Part shown: one piece after another, positions 12,701-27,440 of the stretch
How the letters are laid out: the number at the start of each line of letters is the position of its first letter
How positions within the stretch are numbered: the stretch's first letter is position 1
DNA from: Orthonyx spaldingii
Lineage: Eukaryota > Chordata > Aves > Passeriformes > Orthonychidae
NCBI GenBank assembly: GCA_013397795.1
Contig: VZTJ01000756.1
Span: 186,001-250,000 of the forward strand
Length of the DNA stretch: 64,000 nucleotides
Direction of reading: 5' to 3'
Notes under the pieces: generated by a model
The model's input: the letters and a program-made list of their open reading frames with translations, nothing else
Database searches by the model: none
Told to the model about the DNA's origin: nothing
Translations under genes and position numbers: made by a program

Positions 12701-15700
12701 CAGGGCTTATTTCCATAGCTTTGTCTTGTCACTCCTTTGACAAACCACTGATTAGGACCTACCAGTTCTTTGCAGGTCTGCTCTCAGAGACGCTATTCTG
12801 GGTACCCTGCCCTGGTTCCCAATGTTTAAACTCTTTACCCTTTGTTTTTCAGCTCCTTTTTCCCCCCCACGTGCTGTTCTCTGAAGTAACTTGTTTTCCT
12901 GATTTCTTCAGTTTTTCTTTTGCCCAGATGTTTGTGCTCTCCCCTTGTACCAAGAGATGGGAAGAGGATGTAAGAATGATGGGCTGAGGGCTGCTCCCTC
13001 CTACTTTCAGGTAAACAGAGACCAGGCGTATATAAACACACTGATGTGTTTGTAAAGCACGTAAAGGTATCATGAAAGTACCTCACTGACGCGCTCTTAG
13101 TCTCCATTTACTTCCACCTCAGAGGGATCTCCACAAGGACCTACTCGTCTGTGCTCTTGTCCAATCTCTCCCAAATATTTTTTTCTCCTTTTTGAACCTT
13201 GTTCCTACTAGTTTCATTAAAACCTCTATTTTTTGCCTTGAGAAAAATCTTAAGTAGTTGACCTTTTTCAGTGCCTCTCAATTTTGTAGACCTTTAACAT
13301 GCAGAGGTATAAAAAAGGCTTATTATATACAGACATAAACATAACTTTTCCCCTGCTCATCTCTCTAGGTAGTGAAAGTTTTGGCAAACTCATTTGTTCC
13401 TTGCACAGTCTTTTCAAACCTTTTATTGTCTGAGTCAGATAATTAGAAAACCAAGTCACATCAAGCCTCAGCAATTTTGCAATAAATTGTTATATTAGTC
13501 CAAATTAGTATTTTTCAACCTTATTAATTTATTTACTGTTCTAATGTCTATTTTCAGTCCAGCCAAAGCTGTTTGTAGGAAACTATTAGAAAGAACACCC
13601 CTGGGTGTTTTTGTTCCCAATGCTTATCTTAGACATTTTTTTTTGTTTAACAAGTCAGCATAGTGAAGCCTGACAAAACTTTTTCTAAAAATATTTACAA
13701 GGATTATAGTTCAGCTATCCCTCTGGAATCACAAGGGCATACCAGAAAAATGTTCCAAGTATATTAGACAAATCTTGCAGCTAATGCAAGACCACACGGG
13801 GACTCAAGTGAATAAATGATTCTGTATTAGCAGCCTAATTCCATTTTAGAAATCTGATTAAAAGCTGCTGCATGAAACATTTGCTCAACTATAGACTTCA
13901 AATAATATCACTGATAGACTGGAATTGACATTTTAAATTTCAGAGCTAGAGTCCTTAAGCTTCTTAGAGCAGTAACTACAAACAGGGAAGACTATCAACT
14001 TCACCAGTTGTTTCCCATCGTGGATTCTGCAAACAGTTGTGTGACCACCAAAGAGACAGGTGGGTTTCAATTTACATCCTCTATTTTATTTACAATTACT
14101 TGAATTCAAGTCCAAGTTTTCATAAGAAACACAGAGCCCCCTGTTAGTGCAACCACTGGAAATGTAAGCAGTAGTAATACACTACAGCTACTACTCAGTT
14201 ATCTTTCAATGCATATTCCAACTTCATTTCCTGAAATTCTTCAAAAGACACATTCAAAGCATTGCTTTTAGTATTTCAAAAGCTTTTGAGTTCCACAACA
14301 CCATTTGAATGCTCTGTGAAAATAGTACAGCATTTGAAGGCTATGTGAAAATATAACTTGCTGGTACTGTGAAAAACCTTTAGCAACTCTATATCAGCAG
14401 TTCTGGCCATTACAACAGCAACTTATGCTAAAGGCAAACTAAGACTGTTTGAACTCTGTGTCTGGTACAGAAAGAAATTTCATGGAGACCACCTACATAC
14501 AACATTCAATAAAGATTGGAAAAGTTTCCTCTATACTCACTAGGTCTCTACACACATGCACTGACTTCAAGTTAGTAGTTAAACCACCACTGACTCCATT
14601 GTCAGGTTCTGCTAAATACATTGGTTTCTTCTACACATTCTACATTCTACTTGAAAACATTACATGTACAGAGATGAATATCTGAATATTATTTTCATTA
14701 TACTCCACCTTTAAAACTTGAACTTGACCTTCAGTAGTTATGTCCTTCAAAAGCTCACAAAATGACTGGCATAAGCCAGCAGCATACATCTGAAATAAAA
14801 TGAAAAAGGAGGTATTATGCAATACATTTTATATATTTGTATGTATTTCAAAACTCAATTCCTTAGGGATTACATATGTCCAAAGACCCAGTTTCTCTTC
14901 AAAGATCGTATCTGCTAAAATATGCATCATTCCTAAACTAATTAAAATCTAATCTAAGCATTTTGTTGAGTTTTTAACATTGCAGGACTTTTAAACAATC
15001 AATTTCAAAGAATTTTCTAGTGAAGAAGGTGTGGCAACAAGGCAAAATATCTCTAGTTCAACTCTTGTTAGAATCTAGATTCATAATTTTAATCTGGTAG
15101 GATAATTAGAATAACTATTATTATCCAACACAGGACCTTTCTCAAATTACTAAATCAATCCACAACCATTAATTCTAAATAATAATATTTCTCAAATCTG
15201 ATTTGAGTGTTCACCGTGCACCATAAAGAGCTCACATTAGGACAACATGTTTGTATACACATAAATGAATAAGAGTACAAATGTTTGTGTGTATGGTATG
15301 TTCCAAGATGAGAGAAAAACCAGTTTGCCACCAAGGAATTGAGATGATAATATGAATCTTTATATAATGGTAACATACCTGCAAAAATTCAGATGATGAT
15401 AAGAAAAGATAAGCATTGATGATCTTAAAGCAATTTTTGAGGTTTTCTGAACTCAGCTCTGGAAAAAACAGAAATAACAATTGAGAACCTGATCACCAAA
15501 CTGAAGTATAACCAAGACAATTTGCTTCTAAGTCTTTCCTCTCACAGCTTATAGTGCCAGATACCAACAAGTGGGAAAAAAATCTTAGATCTAGTGCCAC
15601 TCAGGTTCTCTCTCCCTGCAGAGACAACTACAGAAGTGGGATGACAGCAAGTCTTGTGCTAAAATGGAAGCACAAGAAATCCAATCAAAAGCCAATGCTA

Positions 15701-18700
15701 ATTAAAAACAAAAAAACCTAAACAAAAGTCAGGTTTTGGATGTAATATTGGGTTAAGAAGATGTTAAAAACAGAATAAATGAAACATGTACTTTAGAGAT
15801 TTGCAATTACTGATAAATGACCTCTCTCACATTGAGTCAGTAAATGCTGAGCAGAAAGAATGAAATAAAGATTGCAATTCTGCTCTTCTGACCCAGATGC
15901 CACATCAAATGGCACTGAGATGACACACACTGCGCTGTAGGGCATAACTTGAGTATTTCAATAAGGAGAGCATACCCATCTAAGAGACAGATACACAGAG
16001 AAGATAATATACACCAGCAGTTTGAAGAGAAAAAAAAAGATGTATCTTCAGGCACTACCTGTAAGACTGTTTAAGAAAAAAGAAAAATCACTCTGGAACA
16101 TGTATAGGCAGAACTCAGAGCAAAACAAAAAGTTTCAAAGTTTCACATGGATGCTGATACTAGTGCAGAAAGTCCACATTGTCTAACAACAAGGCAAAAC
16201 ACCAAAAATCCTCCCAGGGATAAAATTTCTTAAAACCAGTTTGGGAGACAAGCTATTCTTGGTAAAGGAAGTGGACCTTGGCTCCATCACCTTTAAAATA
16301 TCTAATAAAATCATCACGGAGTGGCTACCGGAAAATACTTACTGGCTAAAACTTGGTATGTTTCCCATGGCTTAAATGAAAGCAGCCTGTATGAAAGTGT
16401 GGCTTACACCTAAGTGACATTGACAGATACAGACCTCTGCCAAAAAAAGTTATCAGATAATAGGAAACCATGACCACGGCTGCTTTTCCATTATAACATC
16501 TGCAAAGTTCTGGGAAGGTTCAGCAGATTTGCTTTTTTTCCCCACCCATTAGGTAGAACATGAACGTTCTTCCATTTGACATGATCATAGGACAGCTTTG
16601 CATTCATGAGTACATTCATATGTCAGTAGGTCATATCTTGTTATCATTTATTTTGAGTATTTATGTCTCTTGATTTGAAAAGAGATCACCTATCAATCCA
16701 ATATGCTCATCAAAAGATTCCAATACATCTATGAGTTTAGCTTTAGTAACTTATTACTGGAGTTACACATTGCATTCTCCTTAGAGGTCTGCATTTGTGT
16801 TTTTTTCTTTACTGGATACAACCATATTTGAAGTTTCAGACACTGAAGCAAGTAGACAAATTGTAAATCAATGGTCATATAAACAAGAAGTACTACTAAG
16901 TTTTCCATAACTTTACATTCTGTGATTCTGTGATAACTGATAAAAGGTAATGAATACATGTAGCAAAAACTGTACTTCAGGTCAAAAGGAAGAAATGGGT
17001 GAGAAAGATGTAATGGAAATGACAGAACTTCATCACTCATCTGCAGCTCAATCCTTAGCAAAATTTTTTAGAAAGATCTTATGCTCAACTAACTACATTT
17101 AAAAGCTAAATATACATCAATTATCTTGCCAAGTTTTCCTGAATCAAACATATATTTTTCTGAATCAAACATATATTTTTCTGAATTCATTAATGTGCTC
17201 CTTTGAGTTTTGTTTGGATCAGAGGAGTTAGTCCAGTTCCAGTAGTCTGGTTTTTGCCAGTACCTTTACAAACACAGCCCATGCAGATTAAACTTAATGC
17301 TTCTTGCAACAGGTATGTCTAGATTTTGACCATATTCCCCACCTGAAACCGTATCAGATTCAGCTGTTATTTTACACAGCCTCAGTGCAGAAAAGCTTTC
17401 ATCCTCAGAGAATTTATGTATTTCTCCATTCCGCATTATTAAATACATTGCAAGAGACGTATTAAAAAGACTCTGCAACCCCTCTACAGGGCAATTACAT
17501 TTCAACAGAATTTAAACACTAGCAGCAGTGCTGAACTGAAAACCAAGCATGACCATTATGCTGTGAATAATTACTGTACACCAGTGATAGCACCATAAGC
17601 TTTGAGGGTCGGTCGCTTATGCAAGTGAAATTAGGCCCTCATATCAAATGCAACATTCTGCTCCTGAAGGCAAATCTAATTGACTTGTATAACTCCTCTG
17701 ACATCCAGTTCCAACAGCAGTAGTATCCTGAAATGGGTACAAAAATACCTTTTCATATGGACAATTGTATCTGGAAAGGAACAACTACATATTATTTTCA
17801 GATTAGTTAAAAAAGGAAAATCAAAAACATTTATATATTTTTCCTCTTTCAGTTCAAAAATCTCACATATGAGTTCTTCTCTTCCTGCCTTCCAGCTCTT
17901 CTATTTCATCTATCTAGACGTCTGACATTTTTTTTGAATGATTTACATGCTGATGTAGAAGCTAAACATACCAGAAAAATAGTTACATTACCTGTATATT
18001 ACAGTAATTCCATTCAGTAAAAATAAATTCAGAAAACAAAGATCAGGAGGTTAATATTGCTTACATTGTATTTTCAAGAATTAATTTTCTGGAGCATCTT
18101 ATTGCTAGTTCTCCACTCTGCTTCCAAAAGACATAAGCATAGTAGTTAACTATTCAGAACTTCCCTTCACCTTATCTGCCCTTTGACTTTGATGACTTCA
18201 GACTGAATTGAAAACCAGTCTCAGAGAGATTATCTTTTTTGCCTTATCACTGAGAGTTAAGGCACACAAGACTTTGCAATTTTGACTTCCCAGTTGAAAC
18301 ACCTTGTTCTGACAGATACATCACCATGCTAAGAAGGACAGGAAGAATCTAAGTGCTGCAAGTTTCAGGTGAATACTGCCACTGGTGTACTGGAAAAACT
18401 CTGCTACAGGTTTAAGACTGAATAGTTATTTAATTAACTAGCACAGTTGATCATCACTGATCAGTACCTTTTCTTTTGCAAGATGCTGAACCTTTAACTG
18501 TTCTGTTGCACTTGATTTAAGTGAAGAATCTCTTTTTCAGTGTCTTGAATGAAGAAGCTGCCTAAAGGGCAGCGGATGGCAGTATAGTACTGGTTTTCTA
18601 ACTACCGTGTTTTAAAATAAGGTTAGCACTAATCCAAAATTCCAGCTCTATTTAAGCACCACAATACCATGACTGTGTCATGTAGAGGCTGTCTAGTCAG

Positions 18701-21700
18701 ATTTTCCTGATGTAAACAGACAGATTTTGTAGGCAAAGAGCATACCAGAATGGTTTCCACTTCCTGGCAAAACATGCATCATTTTGGTCTACAGCAATGA
18801 AAATTTTTGACGAACATGACATTCAGAAAAAAAGTGTTTCAGAAAAATGCTCAGGCACTAAAGTAGTACAGAAGCCTATAAGACAACATCACTCTGTGAT
18901 TACACATCAGCTGCTGTGTGCTTGCCACTCACCACCAACCCTGATAAAAATAAAAGTTTGACATAAGCGTGTTTGAAGGCTCGTTGTAAGGAAACCTCAC
19001 CTAGCTTAAATATATTACTTGTTCTACCAGCACCATGCAGCTTTCATTTTTCAGAATACATAACATTCTCTTGAGAATGCATTTTTTTTTCCAAGGGAGA
19101 GCATCACTGTTCTCCAGGATTCATTCATAAAATAAGGAAATAATTACAAGTATAAAATATTCCAGAATATCTCCACTTTTTTCAGAAGAGTATGCCAAAG
19201 TTTCCATTCCTACTCATGTCTACTCTGAAAATTATCACATAAGGACTGGGAAAAAATATCAGTAGCAAACAAGCAAGCCACAAATACAGAGTATTTCTGA
19301 ATTTAAGCAGCAGGGAATAAACCCTGAAACTTCATTAGTAAAAGACTTACCAAGAAGGGCAGACATATTCTGAAATATTCTCAGGAGTTCTGGTGTAAGA
19401 CACGGACTATTCTCCAAAGTCACTAACCTAAGAACAGATTGAGCAAAATATTTCAGATGATGTATGAATAACATTGAGCAATCATTTTGACAGATGTAAA
19501 CATTTTAACTTCCAGAAACCACCTATATTATCAACAATGTGTAACAATTACCAGAAGCATACTTCAAGCAGAGCAATAGTCTTTACAACACACTCATCAG
19601 TATAGGCAAGGGTCTTGCCAAGGTAAGAAAACAAAGAAAATCATGTTACTGTATTTTTATAAAGACAACGTAAGCTCTGAAATGCAACACTGAGAAGGTC
19701 TAAGTGGCCAGTCAGGGAACTCAGAGAAGGTGGGCAGAGAAAGATATTTACAGTGCAAGGATGTGTTCTGTACCTCAAAGGAGAAGCTGTGATGGACCAG
19801 CTCCCACCTTTACTTTTTTTTTATGTCTGAAATGGTGCATTGATTACCATGCACTGTTTATAACAGTTTAAAATTCCGGAGGTTTGAAAACAGTAGTTTT
19901 AAATTAAGCTTGCATTTAAAGGCACAGCAACAAATTCCATTTTTTTCCTATATCTTTGGCATGGGATTACCATATTTAAATAATATGTCCAGTTATGTGA
20001 AATATTTTAGTGCTTTCCTGCTCTAGGTTCAAAAAGCCTTTAGAGTCCTGTCCCTGCCAGCTCCATCCAGATTTCTCTGATGCTGTACAACATGTTAAAA
20101 TATCATTCTTCTGCACAGACATCAGAAGAGCAACCTCAAGATCAGTATTATTAAGAAGATATGAAAGTTCTGAACTGTTACATGTAAAAGGCCCCTATCC
20201 TAAATTTTGAGAACCTGCCACCAGCACTATAAATTTCAGTTTTGCTGTACATAAAACATCGTTTGTAGGCTAAGTATTTGTAATTGAAATGCTCATTTAT
20301 AATTTAGATCAAAGGAATTCTTCACTATTTTAAGACAAACTCTATGTATTCCTATTCTTCAGAAGTATGTGGTGAATTCGGTCCAGGTAACCATTCTCTC
20401 CTCTTAAAAGCATGAGCTGCACCACAAACAAGTAAATCAGGCTCATGGCAAACTGAGCAGAGTGTCACTTGTTGTTTTTGTTCAGTCACTAAACAGTATT
20501 TTACACAGAAAGTAATTCTACATTTTATCCTTGTAATCATGACATTTCTTCCTGCAGCCAGCTCTGAGATCCACTGGCTCATTGCCTTTCCAAAGTCAAG
20601 CACACCAAATTGTTAGTTTAGCATGCACACTATAGTGAATCTAGACTTTTTGTCTTGCTGTTCATTATCACTACAGAATGGTATCTTCACTATCAACTGC
20701 CTGAAAATGAATAATAAAAGAAACACAACTAAAAATAGCTGAATATGTAAATTTCCTAACCCCCTGTCTTCTGAAAAAAGGTGTGGTACAGGTGATGTCA
20801 AGGTAAGGTAAAAAGAACATATACATTTTAATAGTCAAAGCTTTCTACAATTTTTTTTTCTTCTGGGGATACAAAAATAACTGCTTCAAAATTCGAAACA
20901 GACAGAAAATATTCTTACCACAGCTCTAAACCATCTTCCAAAAGATAGACATGTGGAGGTTGGGAAACATCTGTACTTAGCTGGATAACTGGAAGTAGAA
21001 AAGGATAGAGATTTTTGCTGTCTGCTCCCAATCCCTACAAAATAAGTAAGAAATGTAAAATACGTCAAAAACTTTAAATCAAGCATTTCAAAAATAGCAT
21101 AGAAAAGATCTACAATGCTGTTACATTCACATGTAAACATGCATTCAAGAAATCAAAGGGTTGAATTTGCTTCCATTTCATACAACAATAAAATAGTCAG
21201 ATATTCCTAAGCATTCTCGCAACATATCTTGAGAAGGCTATGTCTTTTGAAAACAATCCACTTATCAATAGTCGGCAAGAAAAAATTATAAAGAACATAC
21301 ATTCCTAACAAATGCACTGGTCATTCTCTTTCTTGGAAGAGTCAAGTCTAACAAATACCAAATGACTAAAAGCTGAATGTTTTACAGATCAAGAAAAGAA
21401 TCACTCTTTGGTTCTTATCATTTACAAAATTGTTTGATATGTTCAATAATCAGGAGAGGGGTTTGTTTTTATAGCTACACAAGGATTCACAGACTGATGA
21501 CAGTGATTTAGTTTTGAAATGATCCTTGAGATTTTTGAACAATGAAGAGTAAATTGGGAACTACTGCCAATTATTGAACAGCATTACAAAATATTATAAT
21601 ATTACTACTTAAGAGAACTGAGGCTAGTGGAAGGCTGAAGTTGCATAATTCCTGTATTTTGATAATGGAAAATTTAAAATTATTTGATGTTTTTAAGTTG

Positions 21701-24700
21701 CGGCTTCTTTGTGCATTTATCTACCTATTTAAACAAACATGCCTTAAAAGAAGATTCTTCTATAAATTTTTCCCATCACTTTGTGTCTACCTACACCAAG
21801 AGATACACCTTTTGTAAAAAAATAGTGATATTTTTGGCTCCAGAGGAGACAGAAACAAGTACTTCCATGATTTGTTCATGGTAAAAATGTATTTCCTCTT
21901 CATTTAAAGTTATGCCACTTTTTTATTTCTCCTTTTATAATAATGTTTGTCATTCCCCTTTCACTTTCTCTATGCTGTTAACCTCTACAACATCATCCTC
22001 TTAAGTCATGTATTTCCACAAATTCAAGACTTCCCATGTATTAAGTCTGTTCCTGTACAGACACTGTCCTAGGAGCATTTCTCTTGGTCTCTGCTAGCCC
22101 TACGACATCTTCTTTGAGATGCAGCAGGGGTGGGAGAAGTAGGGTGTCCGTATTCAAGAAGCAGTCAACAGCACAGATTCTGCAGCCAGTATAAACACAT
22201 ACTGTTTTATCATCAAGAAAGAACTGTAGGAGACACTGACAACTTTTATATGACTGATTCCTTACCTGGACAAGATGGATTAGGGTGGTTAAAATGGCAC
22301 ATCGTAGCATATTGTGCTCCTCACTCTGCTTCCAAAGGAGTGGTAAATACTGAACCAAACATCCTACATATGGTCGTATCTGAAGTTCAGAACACAAATT
22401 GGTTCCTTATTATGTGAAACAAGATTAACAATTTATCCCAAGCATACCTTCTGAAAAATCTAGGAGCTGCTTTTGCCACAGTAAAAATACAGTTTGCTTC
22501 AATCTTTCTAAACCACCATATTCTTTATTCTGTGACTGAAGTAACTTCTGACTGCAGAGTAGTTTGAAAAGAACATATTACTTATGGCGACATTTCTGCA
22601 TGGCAATCAACCTTATGTAGTACATAGGACACAGAAAATGTTTGAAACTTCATATGCAGAGATATTTTCATATTTATATAATCTTCATTTAGACAGGATT
22701 CCTAAACAATAGCATGCTTTAAGACCAGAAACAGTCCCAGTAAAACCAAAATAAAAGTTGAATAACCTCGGAAGTTACCTAACCTTTGAGCAGGACTTAG
22801 ACTATGCAGCTTCCAGAGATTGTCCTAGCCTGCATTTTTTTTCTATCTTGCTCTTCAATACTAAAAAGTTAATCTATTTATCTTCAAAAGTATTTAATTA
22901 TGAATTAACCTAAACATATTCAAGAGTTCTTTCTCAACTTGTTTTTAATGCTGCTTCTCTAAGTGATCTAAACTGCAGGGAAATCTGCTGTCATGTTAAC
23001 TTTTCCTACAAGGGACAATTACGAAAGCTTCCTCTGGCTCTCAGACAGGATTACTTGTAGAAAGACAAGATAAGCTCAAAAACATGCATTATCTCTGTCC
23101 TTAATACAGTAATACTGAAAATAAAAATCCAAACCAAACCGAACATACCACAACAAAACCTGAGACACAAGCAGTCAACTAATCATTGTTTAATACTGCA
23201 AAACCATCTTCCCATTCTTTATGTAAAAGCTGAAGCATATACTTTAAAATACTGAGAGATCATAATATGAATTTGAAACCTGTCATGTAGTTAAGGAGCG
23301 TGCTCTAGAGGCAACTCTGACCTATGTCAGTACCAATAAGAAATTACAAATTTAACTGTACACTCACTAGGAGTGCAAAGCATTTTTCCCCAAACATGTC
23401 TTTTTCAATATGTAAGATATATTAAGATGCTAGTTTAGATACGAGACAATTAGAATAAATCACAAATAAAAAAATAAAATTGCAAGAAATGCCACAAGAT
23501 GTGAAAATCCCTGTGTACTCTAAAAACTGATTCAATATAAAAAAATACATAGTAACTTAAGAAAAGTAAGTCAACATTTTACACAAGTGATAAACGAGAA
23601 TTGAAAAGAGGATGCCAAGTAATGCCAATAGCACAGGTATCTCTGACAACAAGAACCAGTCTATTAATTGATGACATCTTCCTTCACACCAAGTCCTCCT
23701 CTATGTTCTTAGGACAAAGCTAAAACTGTAATGTACATTAAAACAATACCTGCATATTGACTCTTTCAATCACACAAGACAGAACATGAAGAACATGCAT
23801 TTTGGTGTCACATTGTGTTACTTCCTGAAGCAGCTGAAAGAGCAGTGTAAACATGGACTCCAGGTACTAAAAAGAAAAAAAAGAACTACAGATTAGACCA
23901 TCAAAAATACAACTGGTGACATGAACTAGTAATTTTCCTCTATGCTTAAAACTCTAAGACATCTATAAACTTTGAAAAACACTTAACAAAGTGTGCAAAA
24001 TGTTACTCTTACTTGGAAAAAAAGCACATCAGTCAACCACTGCCTAAGCAAGATAAAAAAATTCAGGTATGCTCTTACATAACAGTTCAAACATGATCAG
24101 CTTGAATGTACACCATTTTCATGTTTTGGTAAGTGTAAACATGATTTCACAGGTAAAACAGGCTGTCTCTTCAGAAGGAGCACTTTGTTAGAGTAAAAGC
24201 AAAGGTACAGTCTTCCAGCTTTTGAGCCAGTAGATAAAAGTTAAATTTTGAACAGAAAGAGACATCTTAAAAAATTCCAGTGTTTATGATCTAGATGCAC
24301 TCTGCATTTTTCTTTTGTTTGTCCTCAAGTGAGTTGAATTTAACATGGAAGTAATAAAGAAATGTGAAAGAAACATCTGCTAAATTTGAATGATCAAAAA
24401 AAACTTTGGTGTATTTATTTCTTCTCACAGTTCACTTAATGACAACAGCAATGACCAGTGGAAAGAACACAAATATAGGAGAACCAGAAAGCAGTGCCTT
24501 TTTAAGGCACTACTTTAACCACACACTTGTATTCAATATTTTTAAGGAGCAGCAGGCTGGAAAGTACCATGTGAAACAGGCATGTGGGAAAGCCACTGTG
24601 GTGTAGAGATGTATTTTTTAGATACAGTTTTAATATTTTCTTACCATAAAGAAACTTACTATCTGGCAACACCCAGTACATACAGTACTAAACACATTGG

Positions 24701-27408
24701 TATGCAGTTGTAATAGCTGCAATACTAAAATGTTTTGAACTGTGTATCTACACATTAGGAATGTTAACAGCAGCAGTATGAATATATATTTTGATCTGTG
24801 AAAACTGAACATACGATACAAACATGCACACACATCAATTACTAGACAATGTAGCTCAAAATGAAATTGGCAAATATTTTTTCCTGCTTTTCTCTATGGA
24901 TATATCTACTCTTCAAAATATATAAATGCTCTTACTGGTAAGAACTGCTCAGTTCTGAACTCAAAGTCATCTACAGGTAAACAAACATTAAGGAAAAATA
25001 ATACAGATTGCAGATGGATACCAAGACTCAAATGAGCAAAAAATACAATGTGAAGAATTTGGTAGTAACTTTAAAATTGATTTTTTCCAGTAACTCAGAA
25101 TTAAGAATTAATCAAACAGCTTTGCAAATAAGGATATTTAACTTCAGCGTCGTAGCTGTCTCAATACGGACCTGAAAGACAAAAGTCAAGAAGCATCACA
25201 CATACGTCCATGAAACATTTTGATTATCTACACAATATCTGACAATATCAAACCAGGTGATGTTTCAACAATTGACACATTCTCGGTGTTCTACCATCCT
25301 CTAAGAAATGTAGTTAGTTCATTTTCATTCACCCCTGAGCCTCCTTTTCTCAAGGATAAATACCCCCAGCTCCCTCAGCTGCATCGTCAGCCTGTGGAGC
25401 TGCCTGGGTTTCCTGTGACCCAAGGGCAGGATCCAGCACTGGGTCTTGGTGAACCTCACACCATTGGCTCAGTCCATGATCCAGCCTGTCCAGATCCCTC
25501 TGCAGAGCCTTCCTGCCCTCCAGCAGATCAACACTCCCACCAAGGTTGGTTGTCATCTGCAAACTCACTCGATCAATGCTGTATAGTGAAGTGACTAGTC
25601 ACAGAAGAACTCTGCCCTATCTACACATAGCATCCATTCATTTATAAATTACCGTAACACATTTCATAATTTTATTCCTATACAAAACCAGATTGTTATT
25701 GTTGGAATTCATTTTCCCACCAACGTCATCACTTACTGAACATCTTCAGGGCTCATTTAATGTCTTCGTCATTACTGTTCAATATCTCCACAATTAAACA
25801 TCACCACATCTTTTCAATGGTTTATTTTTTGCAAGACACAGCAGACTTTAAGGCATGATGTTATGAAATTCTCAATCAAGTTTACACAAAGTAAGCTATT
25901 TCTGTTTCATCTGTGGTTACAAGAAATGTGTAATCCAAAAGATTAGCTATTTATACTTACCACTAAGTCACGGTCTTGAAGCAAGTTTCGAATTGCTTCA
26001 TACAAAACAGGTCTCAAGTCTGATTTGAATTTTACAGAAATCCACTGTCCAATCAGCCATATTACTCGTCGGCGTATTGGTTTGTACCTTTAAAAGTACG
26101 AGGAAAAAATTTGCATTTGTTAACTCATTATACTAGTTGTTATAGAATACTTTGATAAAAAAGAAATCCAAGAATCATGATGAAAATGTTATTGCCCAAA
26201 ACAATTAAAAGATTTAGTTTGTCATGATCAACTTCAGTGCAAAAGCCTTTTCCATTAAAATTCTTCACAAGAAGGCTCAGGAAAAACCAGCTTAGTCTGA
26301 AAAAGATCATTTTCATCCTAAATGACTGAATCTTGAATGTCTCCCTAGAGATACAGTTCATTCTGCACATAGTACACCAATTAAAAAAAAAACCAAAAAT
26401 AAATGTTACATTTATTACTGCAATCATGGTATCTATTGCTTTCACTATAGTTCCCAGCAATTCCCTTGACATTCGGTTTATGCTCAAAACTTTTAAGTCA
26501 GATACAATTTAAAAATGCAAACTTAAGCACTGCACTACAGCAACTGTCAGAGTGGTTGACTTCATCAGTCTAAAACTATTCTAAGAACTGACATTACCTA
26601 ATCTTGCACTACTGCCACAACAAGGGCACAAATCAAACAGCTTTAGAGTCAATGGGAAGAACAAACCAGAACCGTGACTGAGCAAAGCATTTCACAGAGC
26701 TATTTTTCGTCACTGATCAAATAACTCAGATTTATATGTTTAATCTGTAGATGCATAAAGTTAAGAAAGATGAGCCATACTTAGAGAATTTTAACTAACA
26801 TATTGTTATCATAAATGTGTTTTTCATTTGACGAATTACTGCCTTGTAAACCATCAAGAAGACATTTAAACTGAAGTTATTGAGATTTCTCTACATTTAA
26901 TAAATGTGTTTTATTAAACATTCCCATAACTATGAGATTATAAACAAAGAACATCTTCGAAGAACATGAAAGCTGTGGAAATGGCATATGTAAAGCAGTT
27001 CATTAGACTGGAACACGAATCTAACAAGTAATAACAGTCCAGTCTTGCTTGATGTTTACTGAGTGGCAGTCAAGCATGAATAACGCATGCTGAAGCATGA
27101 CTTACACAAGACATTGCCTTATTAACATATCCTTTGTTTTGTTCACAAAGCTGTGATGATACAACTTTTTCTACTCTTACAAGGCCTGTATCTGACACTT
27201 AAACTTGTAAACATCAGAGTTATTAAAAAACCAAAGTGATTTTCTTGAGATTGGAGTTGGGTAGTTCTCAAACTACTATCACACAAAGAAAAGTTTCAAA
27301 TGGCATGATGTAAGTATCTTGTCTGCTGACAAGACTTTCAAGCCTGGTAGTACCTATTGTTCAATCCATACATCCTGCCTGCACCTCTATATTATTTCCC
27401 TCCCTCTC

Positions 27409-27440
<32 letters not shown>

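Larger units (their letters stand above)
15459..19350 (-). other. IPO11: IPO11 intron between coding exons 21 and 22
   Basis: 3.9 kb, AT-rich. Contains the possible CR1 tail remnant and the 21-bp duplication; otherwise nothing recognised. Confidence 0.6.
19428..23749 (-). other. IPO11: IPO11 introns around coding exons 19 and 20
   Basis: Three introns (19428-20918, 21035-22265, 22380-23749) of AT-rich sequence. The minus ORF at 22041-22397 is coding exon 19 read through into its intron. No other feature seen. Confidence 0.6.

Noticed and set aside
14449..14685. 78-codon plus ORF next to coding exon 23
   Set aside because: No recognised domain, no splice support, ordinary AT-rich intron sequence.
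22130..22417. 95-codon plus ORF
   Set aside because: Antisense shadow of IPO11 coding exon 19.
25350..25568. 72-codon minus ORF
   Set aside because: It is a decayed CR1 segment, not a host gene.
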